This document shows positions 41,053 through 50,300 of a stretch of 64,000 bases of DNA, piece by piece. Location of the stretch: positions 62,001 through 126,000 of the forward strand of contig MABD01000011.1 of assembly GCA_002162955.1 (NCBI GenBank). The letters are read 5' to 3'. Both the position numbers and the translations under genes were made by a program. Every line of letters starts with the position of its first letter. Positions within the stretch are counted from its first letter, which is position 1. The notes beneath the pieces were generated by a model, which was not told where the DNA came from, searched no databases, and saw nothing but the letters and a program-made list of their open reading frames with translations. This DNA comes from Gammaproteobacteria bacterium 45_16_T64 (GTDB taxonomy: Bacteria; Pseudomonadota; Gammaproteobacteria; Pseudomonadales; Ketobacteraceae).

Positions 41053-42027
41053 CTACCCTATGGCGTTTAGGTCCATCAAAGCTTCTTTGGCGTTTTGGTG
41101 CCTTGTGGCCGGATTGGGGTCAAGCAGTTTTGCGATAATGCTTGATATATCGCGACCCACGATATCAGAAAGAAAATCCTCATGAGGTCTTTCCTTTGAA
41201 GCGGCGAAAAGCACCTTTTCTCGTTTTGATTTCCCTTCATTCCAGCGCCGATTTTTGACTAATTCGTAGAATAGGATGCCTGCTTGGTATAGATCACTTC
41301 GGTGATCCCATATTTCTCCTTTGGCTTGCTCGGGGGAAATAAAAGAAGGCTTGGCCAGCCACTGGTAGCTATCTTTGTGGGCTTGTTTGACAAAGTGAGA
41401 GCAGCCAAAATCAACTAGATAGATCCGCTGCTTGCTGTCAATTAGGATGTTTTCAGAGCTAATGTCGCCGTGAGCTACGGGCTTAAGACGCTCTTGCACG
41501 TGAACTAATTGCTCGAGTAATTGCGTTACTATATTGGTGGCAATATCTTTTATCAGTTCGGGAGGGAAGCGGTCCTTTTCCTGGGATAGGTTTATTAATG
41601 GTACGCCTTCAATGAATTCGTAAGCGTAATAGGCTTTTCCATCTATAAGTCCGCGAGATAAATATTTGGGTAAATAAGGGTGGTGGAGTTCTTTAACTAT
41701 CTGGCTCTCATTGGAAAATTGCCGTCTTACGGCGGCATGGTTTAGCCATTGTTCTCTTACGAGTTTTACCGCTAGCTTGGGTTTCCCTGGTTCTTTTGGG
41801 ATCCCCTTCATGACTACGCAAACACCACCCTCAGTAAAAGGTTCAAGGCGATAGTGGCCAATGTTGAGTTTTACATTGATTGGTTTGATGATCTGAAGGC
41901 TTTGCTGCGCACTCGCGGGTTTGGTAGAAGCTGTTTTGCGTGCAGAGGAGGCTGGGGTTGGTTTGGGTACCGTTTTGGTTTTTGCTGGTTGTTTCTTACG
42001 CCATCTGAAAAGCTTGGAAAGCTTCAT
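41053..42027 (-). CDS. Ser/Thr protein kinase (Hanks type), cytoplasmic
   Basis: Protein kinase of 324 aa. Residues 1-50 are a Lys/Pro/Ala/Thr-rich linker with no membrane segment. Kinase motifs: a weak Gly loop (TEGGVCVVMKG instead of GxGxxG), beta3 Lys in LAVKLV, alphaC Glu in NESQIVKEL, catalytic loop HGDISSENIL (HGD for HRD, with Asp and Asn kept), VDFG, SPEQ for APE, and SDLYQAGILFYEL. The loop residues needed for catalysis are present, so it is probably active. It lies convergent to the MORN gene and divergent from the Flp pilin. The Tad locus contains two FHA proteins and a PP2C phosphatase, so phosphorylation of Tad components is a reasonable inference. Confidence 0.88.
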   Translation of the reverse strand: MKLSKLFRWRKKQPAKTKTVPKPTPASSARKTASTKPASAQQSLQIIKPINVKLNIGHYRLEPFTEGGVCVVMKGIPKEPGKPKLAVKLVREQWLNHAAVRRQFSNESQIVKELHHPYLPKYLSRGLIDGKAYYAYEFIEGVPLINLSQEKDRFPPELIKDIATNIVTQLLEQLVHVQERLKPVAHGDISSENILIDSKQRIYLVDFGCSHFVKQAHKDSYQWLAKPSFISPEQAKGEIWDHRSDLYQAGILFYELVKNRRWNEGKSKREKVLFAASKERPHEDFLSDIVGRDISSIIAKLLDPNPATRHQNAKEALMDLNAIG

Positions 42028-42578
42028 TGTGTATTGTGTCCCCGAAAAATACCAATAGTGGTTAGATCCATCTTGGTTTAAGTCTATTAGAGTTATTATA
42101 TGTCTGTGATCAATAATAGAGCGAAACCCGCAAAAGCAGGTAACATTCTGTTAATTAATGTTAAATTAAACCGTGGATGTATTTTACACGCCAGGTAATG
42201 GCTTGCAATGATCTTTCGATACACATTGCTATCCTACTGATTTCAGTTGCTTTAATTGAGCGGGGTGGGCTGCAAGCTTAACTGTTAAAATTGGCCATTG
42301 TGCCGGTTTGTTAAAACTAGTACGTATGTTTGGCTTTAGGGGGGTTGACTTAATTTCTGCCTATGTAAGTATACCAAACCATGATATGTGTCTATTTTTT
42401 CAACTCATTGGGCTATAAGGAGTTGAAAATGATCCGATAGGCTGATATCTATTAGGCGACTTGGTATGAACCTGCAAAAAGACAGGTCTGCCGGCAAGCC
42501 TTACAATAAAAACCTTTGTTGTAATAAAAAAATGCCATATTGGCGATAATGATAAACAAATAAAAAGGGGCTAAACCT
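42028..42578. other. 551-bp intergenic region between kinase and flp
   Basis: Divergent promoter region with no credible ORF. TTGACT at 42345-42350 is a possible -35 box, but no good -10 lies 16-18 bp downstream. AAGGGG ahead of the flp ATG is a clear ribosome site. Nothing else was identified. Confidence 0.4.
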
Positions 42579-42908
42579 ATGAAATTCAATAACACTTCTG
42601 CTCGTAAAAATGTTCGCGGCCAAGGCATGTCAGAATACCTCATCATCGTAGCGCTAATCGCGGTTGCGGGTATTGCTGTAATGGGTCTGTTTGGTGGTGC
42701 TGCACGTAACCAGGTTGCTGTGCTTGCGAATGAAATTGCGGGTGGTACCGTTGGAGATGGTGATGCGGCGAGCACACAAGCGGCTACCAATGCAACTGCA
42801 GCACTTGCTGATGCGGCCGTTGCGACTAACCTAACCAACTTTAACTCAGGTAACTCTACGTTGGGTACCGGTACTGCAGCAACAAGCCGTGGCGGAGCCA
42901 ACCAGTAA
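42579..42908 (+). CDS. flp: Flp-type major pilin
   Basis: Type IVb pilin of the Tad system, 109 aa. The short basic leader ends RG, and the mature part begins QGMSEYLIIVALIAVAGI, with Glu at +5 and Tyr at +6 as in Flp pilins. The hydrophobic N-terminal helix is followed by a small, Ala/Thr/Gly/Asn-rich tail. The tail is longer than in classical Flp pilins (often 50-80 aa). A strong ribosome site (AAGGGG) precedes the ATG. A hairpin follows the stop, which would favour high pilin expression over downstream genes. Confidence 0.9.
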   Translation: MKFNNTSARKNVRGQGMSEYLIIVALIAVAGIAVMGLFGGAARNQVAVLANEIAGGTVGDGDAASTQAATNATAALADAAVATNLTNFNSGNSTLGTGTAATSRGGANQ

Positions 42909-42917
42909 TAGCCTATC

Positions 42918-42942
42918 CACAAGGGGGTTCGCCCCCTTCGTG
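42918..42942 (+). terminator. GC-rich TTCG-loop hairpin after flp, likely attenuator
   Basis: AAGGGGG (42921-42927), loop TTCG, CCCCCTT (42932-42938), with further CAC/GTG pairing around a one-base bulge. A UUCG tetraloop on a C-G pair is very stable. No T run follows, so partial termination, or protection of the flp mRNA 3' end, is more likely than full termination. It also abuts the start of the next gene. Confidence 0.5.
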
Positions 42943-42950
42943 TATTGCCT

Positions 42951-44549
42951 ATGAAAATACAACTTAAGCACCCCAATCAAAAAAATAACAAAGGCCAAGT
43001 AATTATTCCTGGAATGGGGTTGATACTTGTTATTGCCGTTGTAGTTTTCATGATGTTTAATTCTAATCGTGCCGTTTCTGAGAAGATCAATCTCGTGAAT
43101 GCTGCCGATGCTGCCGCCTATTCTGGCGCGCTTGTGGCATCTCGCCAGCTTAATTTTATGGCTTATACCAATCGTACAATGATTGCCAATGAAGTGGCGA
43201 TTGGGCATATGGTCAGTTATCAAACTGAAGTTAATTTAGTCCATGATACCGTTGTTAATGGTTTGGGGGGCATTGGCGGGGGAATAATTAATGCTGTTCT
43301 TAACTTTTTCCCTGTAAAACCAGCATTTGATGTGTGGCGCGAAACCATGGAAGTGATTGGTGGCGCATATGTCTTGGCGGTCGATGCAACCAATGCATTA
43401 TATTCCGATTTTCAAAAAACCGAATATCAGGCGTTATTGGCGTCTGGAGTTTCCTCTCCTATTGATAGTGCGATGGTGGGTGTGGCTCAACAATATGTAA
43501 AAAGAAACGGTATCCAGATTCTGGTGAATGATACCGATACGCTGATTGCGCTAGGGGTTGAGGATCCGGAATTAAAAGCTCGGGCGGATAATGCCACGGA
43601 TCGAACCTTGTTATGTTCCATGATCATGTTTACTCAGCCGGGGCAGGATAGCGGGGAGGATGATGATGCGAGACTTAGCAATAATATCTCGACAGGCAAC
43701 GCACTAGCCGAAGCCTGCAATAGTGGTAGCAGTGGCGCGGCGGGGACAATTGATACTCCCTATGATGACAGTGGTGACCTGTTGGCGATGTTAAGTGTAT
43801 CAGCTAATGCTGCGACCTCTGGTGACTGGATAGGGGACAGAAGTGCTGCAGGTGACTATAAAACGTTCTGGTCTTTTGGTGCGTCATTGTCTCGCTCTGG
43901 TTCGACCCAAGCTAGATGGGATAACACCAATAATCAAATTAACTGGTCATCCTATGACTTAGGTAATACGTCCGATGACGGCGATACAATACAGGGTAGC
44001 ACAGGGCCTTTTGGGCTTGGTTTTAATGTTGATGCCAGTGGTAAAAGTGATGCGGTTGAAGTAGCAGATTCATTTGCGGACAATCCTATATCGGCAGTTG
44101 TTGCGGATGCGCTTAGCGGGCTTATGGGCGTGCTCGGAGTGTGTGACCAAGGTGTAGATTGTGATGCGTTAGAAAATGGCGATTATAATGGTATTCAGTC
44201 CTACGCGCGGCTCAACCCGATGAATACGCAGGCGACGATAACCGCATTTCTTACTCAGTCTGAAAATTGCAATGACTTATTAGGCGTTGGGAATGATTCG
44301 ACACAAGAGGAAGTAGAGGGTTGGCGTGATGACCAAACACGTTTCGCCAGTAATTGCGATGGGCGCTCCTTAACCGCATTGTCTGAAGCTAGAGTGTTTT
44401 ATAGTCGCCCTCGCTGCGTAGACAATGATGGTGACGGCGTTTGCGAGGCCGGATTTGTCGATTTGGTTGCAGGCGAAGAAGAGTTGCCGAATCTATTTAA
44501 TCCGTTCTGGTCGGCCAGTTTAACCAACACATCAAGCTTTATACATTGA
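42951..44549 (+). CDS. TadG-like Flp pilus assembly protein
   Basis: Predicted membrane-anchored pseudopilin-like protein of 532 aa. An N-terminal NKKGQVIIPGMG-like leader (here NNKGQVIIPGMGLILVIAVV) precedes one membrane helix, then SEKINLVNAADAAAYSGALVA, the hallmark of the TadG/TadE-G-like N-terminal domain. The long periplasmic part is Asp/Gly/Ser-rich and contains several Cys residues and DNDGDGVCEAG, a calcium-loop-like stretch. ATG 42951 was chosen over TTG 42945. No Shine-Dalgarno sequence is seen because the preceding hairpin occupies that place. TadG-type proteins are thought to act in pilus assembly or priming; the exact role here is unknown. Confidence 0.8.
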   Translation: MKIQLKHPNQKNNKGQVIIPGMGLILVIAVVVFMMFNSNRAVSEKINLVNAADAAAYSGALVASRQLNFMAYTNRTMIANEVAIGHMVSYQTEVNLVHDTVVNGLGGIGGGIINAVLNFFPVKPAFDVWRETMEVIGGAYVLAVDATNALYSDFQKTEYQALLASGVSSPIDSAMVGVAQQYVKRNGIQILVNDTDTLIALGVEDPELKARADNATDRTLLCSMIMFTQPGQDSGEDDDARLSNNISTGNALAEACNSGSSGAAGTIDTPYDDSGDLLAMLSVSANAATSGDWIGDRSAAGDYKTFWSFGASLSRSGSTQARWDNTNNQINWSSYDLGNTSDDGDTIQGSTGPFGLGFNVDASGKSDAVEVADSFADNPISAVVADALSGLMGVLGVCDQGVDCDALENGDYNGIQSYARLNPMNTQATITAFLTQSENCNDLLGVGNDSTQEEVEGWRDDQTRFASNCDGRSLTALSEARVFYSRPRCVDNDGDGVCEAGFVDLVAGEEELPNLFNPFWSASLTNTSSFIH

Positions 44550-44557
44550 GGTGGGCG

Positions 44558-45433
44558 ATGAATTCAGGGGTGAAAGTAAGTCGGTTTTCTCGTCAGCGAG
44601 GCCAATCAGTGGCGGAGTTTTTGGTAGTTGCTGCAGTCGTGGTGCCGATGATATTAACCATAGCGTCCTTTGCTAATCTGCTCGATGTGCAGTTAACCGC
44701 TAGCAAAGCTGCTCGCTTTGCTGGTTGGGAGAGAACAGTATATATCGATAAATCCCGTGGTGGTGAATGGACTACTGGGGAGATTCGTGACCACCTCAAA
44801 CTGAATATCAATGAGCTTATACTCTCTCGGCCCTGGAATGACTTTGGCCCAGGAAAAGAGTTTGCCGCCAACCCAACCGGATTAGTTGATACCATTACGG
44901 GTGTGGAATTTGTAACGACTGAGTTGAAAAAATTAACCCATGATACCGATACCCAGTCTGTAATGGCTACAGCCTCAGGTTTGGGGCAAAGCGTGGTTGA
45001 GTCGGCTGAAATTAGCATTCCGTTAAATTCATCGTCATCGTTGCTTCGAATCGTTGAATTTGTTAATTATCAAGAGGAAAAGTATACGGATCTGGATGAA
45101 CCCTTGGATAGTGTTGCGAATCAACATCGGTTCAATTTGTCAGAGCGAGCTCCCATTGTTGCAAATGGTTTTGCCGGCGATGATTTCGCCGATGCGCTGA
45201 CAGAAGATGGTTTAAAGGAAACCGTTAGCAAAGTAGCACTGGATGGTACGCCATTGCAGCAATTTGAGCGTGGTATTGTCGGTATCGGTGATTTTAATTT
45301 AGGTAGTGGTGCGATTCGGTATTTGGGTGGTTTTAAGGAAATGTCTCTCGGTATGGGTAGTGACGGTGTAAGTACCTCTGCAGAAAATCAATCTCGACTA
45401 TTGCCTTCTTACCTGGGCGCATTTAACGAGTAA
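44558..45433 (+). CDS. TadE-like pseudopilin
   Basis: Protein of 291 aa with a basic leader ending RQRG, followed by QSVAEFLVVAAVVVPMIL. Glu at +5 after a Gly cleavage site fits a TadE/TadF-type prepilin processed by the Tad prepilin peptidase. The remaining ~250 residues are a soluble, periplasmic domain without a recognised fold. The start at ATG 44558 has GAGGTGG at a proper distance. It begins 9 bp after the TadG stop, so the two are co-transcribed. Confidence 0.8.
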   Translation: MNSGVKVSRFSRQRGQSVAEFLVVAAVVVPMILTIASFANLLDVQLTASKAARFAGWERTVYIDKSRGGEWTTGEIRDHLKLNINELILSRPWNDFGPGKEFAANPTGLVDTITGVEFVTTELKKLTHDTDTQSVMATASGLGQSVVESAEISIPLNSSSSLLRIVEFVNYQEEKYTDLDEPLDSVANQHRFNLSERAPIVANGFAGDDFADALTEDGLKETVSKVALDGTPLQQFERGIVGIGDFNLGSGAIRYLGGFKEMSLGMGSDGVSTSAENQSRLLPSYLGAFNE

Positions 45434-45453
45434 TTTCAAAGGTATTGGTTTAG

Positions 45454-46158
45454 GTGTCCTCTTTGATGCGATGTGTTGCTTTATTCTTACTGTTAATTTT
45501 TGCTGTTAATGCGCAACCCAAATCATATGACCCTCTAGTCACTAAGTTGCCTGGCATCCCTGTTATACCAGGTGCAACGTGGCAGTGGGTAGGGGTGCAA
45601 ATGGCGATAAATGGCATACCTATGTCCATAAAGACCTTCGAGTACAAGGGGACTGAGCGTCAACTTGAGCGGTATTATGTAAGTTTATGGAAATCAAAGG
45701 GGCATGGGCAATATAAAGCTAAGGATTGGGGGCGTTATAAAATCATTGGTCATGAGCTGGACGGCTTTTATTCGACAGTGCAATACAGGAAGGAAGGTAA
45801 GGTTATTCGAGGAAAGCTGGTAGTAACCGAGATCGCCACGCGTCATAGGAATAAACAGGGTACACAGGTACCAAAGCCGCCAGCAAGCAACGTTATTAGC
45901 GTTGTAGAAAGCCGAGATGCAGGAAAACGATCAGAAACGGTTACGTTTGATAGCAATAAAGACGTTGATTTTAACATCCGATACTATGAGAATCAGTATA
46001 AGAATGAAAACTGGGGGTTAGTATTTAGTCAGGATGTTTATCGGCGATCCTCAGTGAGGCACTTCCAAAAAGGAAGTCAATTGGTGCAGGTGACCGTTAA
46101 ATTGCTGCCGGGCCAACCAAAAAACAAATCCCATATTATGGTTCATTGGATAAAATAG
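45454..46158 (+). CDS. Secreted protein of unknown function in Tad locus
   Basis: Not recognised. A signal peptide is clear (MRCVALFLLLIFAVNAQ when read from ATG 45466; GTG 45454 adds four residues). The mature part of about 210 aa is basic. It appears to hold two similar segments, one around QLERYYVSLWKSKGHG and one around NIRYYENQYKNENWG, each followed by beta-rich sequence. Position between pseudopilin genes suggests a periplasmic assembly or stabilising role, by context only. Confidence 0.65.
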   Translation: MSSLMRCVALFLLLIFAVNAQPKSYDPLVTKLPGIPVIPGATWQWVGVQMAINGIPMSIKTFEYKGTERQLERYYVSLWKSKGHGQYKAKDWGRYKIIGHELDGFYSTVQYRKEGKVIRGKLVVTEIATRHRNKQGTQVPKPPASNVISVVESRDAGKRSETVTFDSNKDVDFNIRYYENQYKNENWGLVFSQDVYRRSSVRHFQKGSQLVQVTVKLLPGQPKNKSHIMVHWIK

Positions 46159-46171
46159 GGCGGAGGTGTAT

Positions 46172-46447
46172 ATGCGTACTTATCCCGGCAAGCGTCACTC
46201 TGGGCAGGTGATGGCCGAGTACATCATTGCCTCAGTGTTTCTGGGGTTGTTTGTATGGTACGCGATTGTGGGTGGCAGTGTTGACGGGGCTACCGGAAAA
46301 GGTGGGATGTTAGAAACGGATGTTAGTGTGACAGGGACGGGCGCTGTATTGGACAGAGCAACGGGTACAAATGTTGCAGTGCCTGGCCTGGTTCAGGCGC
46401 TGCACAATAAGCAAGTGGATTTTTCCAATGAGATATACAAGCCCTAA
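46172..46447 (+). CDS. Second small pilin or pseudopilin of Tad locus
   Basis: A 91-aa protein. Basic leader MRTYPGKRHSG is followed by QVMAEYIIASVFLGLFVWYA, again Gly, then Glu at +5 and Tyr at +6, so a Flp-type processing site. The small C-terminal part is Gly/Thr/Val-rich. GGAGG 5 bp before ATG 46172 supports this start over GTG 46166. It may be a minor pilin or an alternative Flp subunit. Confidence 0.75.
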   Translation: MRTYPGKRHSGQVMAEYIIASVFLGLFVWYAIVGGSVDGATGKGGMLETDVSVTGTGAVLDRATGTNVAVPGLVQALHNKQVDFSNEIYKP

Positions 46448-46489
46448 AGTAACTTATATCTCGTATAACGTGAGTTTGGTGATACTAAA

Positions 46490-47290
46490 ATGAAATCTAA
46501 TAATAAATTAACAATCATTCTCCTTTTTGGCGCGTTGCTTACCGGTGGTGCCGGTTGGTTTTTGACACAAAACTATATTGATACTCAGGTGACGGATTAC
46601 AAGTCTGATTTTGATGACAGGCGTCAGGCAGTGAGTGTTGTGGTTGCATCGAGGAATCTTGCTGTTGGCGACGTGTTATCCCCAGCAACCGCTCAAATTC
46701 GTCAGATACCTGGAGCCTATGTGCCGAGAGATGCTATCCGCCCTGGGCAGTTTGGCGCGGTGGAAGGGCGTCAGCTAATCCATGCAATCAAACTGGGTGA
46801 GCCAATATTAAAAATCCATGTCAACGCAGTTAAAGTGGATGGCTTAGCAAGCTTGCTTGAAGATGGTGAAAGGGCAATAACGATTCCGGTTGATACCTTA
46901 GACACTATGTCGGGTTTTTTGAACCCTGGCGACCGTGTTGATCTTTATATCACGCTGAAGGATGGCGAGCGTGATAGAACAGTGCCTCTTGTGGAAAACG
47001 TTCGGGTACTTGCGACCGGAAAAGACATTGATGATGGTATTAGCGAAGGTCAGAAAAAGTATAATGAGATCACCATAGGGGTGACCCCCCTTGATGCCAC
47101 CCGAGTTATTCACGGTCAAATAGTGGGTGACCTTGCTGTCTTGCTACGAAAGTCACAGGACGAAGGGTCCCGGTTTGATGATTACGTGACTATTGATAAC
47201 CTTATCGATAACCCACAAGATGCGGCTCCTACCCCACAAAGAGCTACAGGCTGGGGGTTTGAATTGATTAAAGGTGGTACTCGATCTTAA
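46490..47290 (+). CDS. cpaB: Flp pilus assembly protein CpaB/RcpC
   Basis: Periplasmic pilus assembly factor of 266 aa that works with the secretin. One N-terminal membrane helix (IILLFGALLTGGAGWFL) is followed by a SAF domain (VVASRNLAVGDVLSPATAQ) and the CpaB C-terminal domain (RAITIPVDTLDTMSGFLNPG, DRVDLYITL), the standard family layout. It precedes the secretin gene by 58 bp. Confidence 0.92.
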   Translation: MKSNNKLTIILLFGALLTGGAGWFLTQNYIDTQVTDYKSDFDDRRQAVSVVVASRNLAVGDVLSPATAQIRQIPGAYVPRDAIRPGQFGAVEGRQLIHAIKLGEPILKIHVNAVKVDGLASLLEDGERAITIPVDTLDTMSGFLNPGDRVDLYITLKDGERDRTVPLVENVRVLATGKDIDDGISEGQKKYNEITIGVTPLDATRVIHGQIVGDLAVLLRKSQDEGSRFDDYVTIDNLIDNPQDAAPTPQRATGWGFELIKGGTRS

Positions 47291-47348
47291 CCAGTGGTAT
47301 TTTGCAGTTATCTCCACAAATAATAAAAAATAAGGAATATATAGCTTT

Positions 47349-48608
47349 ATGTTATCTACTCGTTCCAGGCGAGCTGTGTTGTCGTCGATAGTACTGTCTT
47401 TTATATGTCTTATTGCTCACGTACCTACTGCATTTGCGGAGGGTTATTCAGATACGGTGTCCATCGTTGAAGGGCAGACAACATTATTGCCCTATCCCGG
47501 GGTTTCGAGGGTCTCCATAGGTCATCCAGACATTGCCAACGCCCAGGCAACGGGGCCAGATGAGATTCTGCTGACGGGACTAAAGGCGGGTGTTACTGAT
47601 TTACGCATTTGGACGGTGCAAGGTGTTCAAAAGCGCTTTTTGCTCCGTGTGGTGGATAATTCCTGGGTTCAAATTATAGAAATTGCCAATATCGTGTTGG
47701 CTGATGTTGAAGGTGTCAATGCGAGAGAAGAAAACGGCATTGTTTTTATCGAAGGGAGAGTTCTTAGGCAGCAGGATGTTGCTATTATCGATGGTATGAA
47801 AGGGAAGCTTTCATCTGAAATTTCTAAGGGAACGGTGGTTTTTAACGTGGTTAATCCATCGGTTAGTCTTGCAGCGATGGTTATGCTGGATGTGCAGGTT
47901 GTAGAAGTGAGGCGGAATGAGGCCAAGCGCATTGGAATTCAATGGGGGGCTAATGCCACGGGTCCGTTGATTTCTTTTAATGACGGACTAGATAGTGGGC
48001 AAGTAGGTATTACCACATCCTTGGGGTCAACTATACAATTACTTCAGAGTGAAGGTGTGGCGAGGGTTTTAGCTCAGCCAAAGCTAGTGACTCGAAGTGG
48101 TTCTAAAGCTAAATTTCTGGCAGGTGGCGAGATTCCCATACCGGTAACCAATCAGGATGGTTCAGTATCGGTGACTTTTAAGCAGGTGGGTGTGATTTTA
48201 GATATGCAGCCGGTTACTGATCCCGATGGTTTTATTGCCGTAGCACTTGAGATAGAGGTAAGTGCGGTAGATGAAAGCGTATCTGTACTGGGCATTCCTG
48301 GTTTTACTACGCGCTCTACCAAAATGGAGATGAATGTACTTTCCGGTCAAACCATGGTTATTTCTGGCATGTTACAGTCGGAAGATTCCAAGTCAATTAC
48401 ACGCCTACCTGGTCTTGGCAGTATCCCTATTATTGGTGAGCTGTTTAGGTCTCGCGATTTTCAAGATCAGACAACAGAGCTGATGATTTTTGTCACGCCT
48501 CATCTAATGGACCCAGAAGGGAAACTAAATGTTGATCTGATGCAATACGGAAAAGAACTCAGTGAATCCGCCCATGGAGAGACACAAAGTTGGAGCATCT
48601 TTGACTAG
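47349..48608 (+). CDS. cpaC: Tad secretin CpaC/RcpA
   Basis: Outer-membrane channel for the Flp pilus, 419 aa with signal peptide (hydrophobic stretch ending PTAFAEG). An N-terminal pilus-secretin domain (LLPYPGVSRVSIGHPDIANA, LLTGLKAGVTDLRIW) and a BON-like segment come first. The secretin core follows (VQVVEVRRNEAKRIGIQWG, GVARVLAQPKLVTRSG, FLAGGEIPIPV) and it ends in ELMIFVTPHLMDP. All family landmarks are present. AAGGAA lies 12 bp before ATG. Confidence 0.93.
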   Translation: MLSTRSRRAVLSSIVLSFICLIAHVPTAFAEGYSDTVSIVEGQTTLLPYPGVSRVSIGHPDIANAQATGPDEILLTGLKAGVTDLRIWTVQGVQKRFLLRVVDNSWVQIIEIANIVLADVEGVNAREENGIVFIEGRVLRQQDVAIIDGMKGKLSSEISKGTVVFNVVNPSVSLAAMVMLDVQVVEVRRNEAKRIGIQWGANATGPLISFNDGLDSGQVGITTSLGSTIQLLQSEGVARVLAQPKLVTRSGSKAKFLAGGEIPIPVTNQDGSVSVTFKQVGVILDMQPVTDPDGFIAVALEIEVSAVDESVSVLGIPGFTTRSTKMEMNVLSGQTMVISGMLQSEDSKSITRLPGLGSIPIIGELFRSRDFQDQTTELMIFVTPHLMDPEGKLNVDLMQYGKELSESAHGETQSWSIFD

Positions 48609-48629
48609 ATGCCCCAGAGGGTTGGTCGT

Positions 48630-50300
48630 ATGTTAGATTTTGAAATACAAGATTCAAGCAACAACATTACTAGTTATCAGTTTGGTCCTGGCGTTTTTCT
48701 TATGGGAAAGGGGGATCAATGCGACGTATTGCTAAATGATGGTCATGTGTCTAGAGTCCATGCAGAGCTGGTGGTAAAAAAAGAATCGGCACAGCTGGTG
48801 GACAAAGGTAGTACCAATGGTACTTGGTTTGAGGGGCAGCAACTTGAAATGCCCTTAATGCTGAGGACCGGTCAAGAAGTAGTATTTGGCGAGCTTCGAT
48901 TTAGGGTTAAAAGTGTTCCCAGAGATGAAATGGATCTTTCCTTTGGGGGGCAGGATAGAACTAACATTAAATCGAAAGTGGTTCAGCAGAGTGAAGAGAT
49001 AGTTAATCTAAAGCGTCGTGTCCATTCGATGATTTTGGAGTACCTTGATCTTCGTAAGCGTGGTAATTTGCAGGACATGAGTGCTGAAGATCTTCGTGTT
49101 GAGGCTGTAAAAGCGACGCAGGAGATAATTAGGGAGCGGGTCGATAAGTTACCGGATGGGATTGGTAGGGAAGAGCTGTTGCGTCAAGTCGTTGCTGAAG
49201 CTGTCGGTCTAGGTGCGCTGGAGCCATTGCTGGACGACGACGACGTGACTGAGGTGATGGTGAATGGCCCAGATCAAATCTACGTAGAGAAGAGTGGGAA
49301 AATTCAATTAGCTGAGAGTCGTTTTACCAGTACTCAATCTTTACTTGCAGTTATCGACCGAATTGTGTCGCCATTAGGTCGTCGAATCGATGAAAGCTCA
49401 CCAATGGTGGATGCTCGGCTATCAGATGGATCGAGGGTTAACGCGATTATCCCGCCGTTGGCGTTGAATGGGCCTACCATCACCATCAGGAAATTCTCGA
49501 AGAAAAAATTGTACATGAATGACCTCTTTAAATATGGGTCGATCAATAAGGAAATGGCAGTATTTTTACGTACTTGCGTTAATCACCATAAGAATATCAT
49601 GATATCTGGTGGTACTGGCTCTGGAAAAACCACATTACTCAATATATTGTCTAACTTTATTGGGCCAACGGAAAGGATCGTGACGATTGAGGATGCTGCA
49701 GAATTACAGCTAAATCAGCCCCACGTGATATCGTTAGAAAGCAGACCCTCAAATGCAGAAGGAAAAGGGCGAGTCACGATTAGGGATTTAGTGACTAACT
49801 CCCTGCGTATGCGGCCAGATCGTATCGTTGTGGGTGAGTGTCGAGGAGGAGAGGCCTTAGACATGCTACAGGCAATGAATACGGGGCATGATGGTTCATT
49901 GACCACTGGGCACGCGAATTCTCCGGCGGATTTTTTATCTCGGTTGGAAGTTATGGTGATGATGGCTGGCGTTGACCTACCTTCAAGGGCGATACGAGAG
50001 CAAATATCATCTGCCGTTGATATATTAGTGCAGCAAAACCGAATGGCGGACGGGACCCGAAAAGTAACCCATGTAATGGAAGTGCTGGGGTTTGACGGCG
50101 AAAATATTGTATTAAAACCTATTTTTGAATACCATAAAAAAGGTATTGATGAGGAAGGTAAGATTCTAGGGTTTTATTCCGCAAGTGGTTATGTACCGCA
50201 ATTTTATCGTGAACTGATAGCGCAAGGACAAAAGCTAGACACATCAATCTTTGAGGATGCGGAAGTCAAGATTGAAGGGTTGGATCAGGCATGGGAATAG
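48630..50300 (+). CDS. tadA: FHA domain-TadA/CpaF secretion ATPase fusion
   Basis: Hexameric motor ATPase of the Tad pilus with an N-terminal forkhead-associated (phosphothreonine-binding) domain. FHA: residues about 15-100, VSRVHAEL and GSTNGTW are kept, and the usual GR is GK. The CpaF part begins near residue 130 and has the ATPase N-terminal domain, Walker A ISGGTGSGKTTLLN, Asp box, VGECRGGEALDMLQAMNTGH with the Walker B region, and GHANSP. ATG 48630 has AGAGGG 8 bp upstream, while ATG 48609 lies directly after the secretin stop; either is possible. Overlaps tadB by 10 bp. Confidence 0.93.
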   Translation: MLDFEIQDSSNNITSYQFGPGVFLMGKGDQCDVLLNDGHVSRVHAELVVKKESAQLVDKGSTNGTWFEGQQLEMPLMLRTGQEVVFGELRFRVKSVPRDEMDLSFGGQDRTNIKSKVVQQSEEIVNLKRRVHSMILEYLDLRKRGNLQDMSAEDLRVEAVKATQEIIRERVDKLPDGIGREELLRQVVAEAVGLGALEPLLDDDDVTEVMVNGPDQIYVEKSGKIQLAESRFTSTQSLLAVIDRIVSPLGRRIDESSPMVDARLSDGSRVNAIIPPLALNGPTITIRKFSKKKLYMNDLFKYGSINKEMAVFLRTCVNHHKNIMISGGTGSGKTTLLNILSNFIGPTERIVTIEDAAELQLNQPHVISLESRPSNAEGKGRVTIRDLVTNSLRMRPDRIVVGECRGGEALDMLQAMNTGHDGSLTTGHANSPADFLSRLEVMVMMAGVDLPSRAIREQISSAVDILVQQNRMADGTRKVTHVMEVLGFDGENIVLKPIFEYHKKGIDEEGKILGFYSASGYVPQFYRELIAQGQKLDTSIFEDAEVKIEGLDQAWE

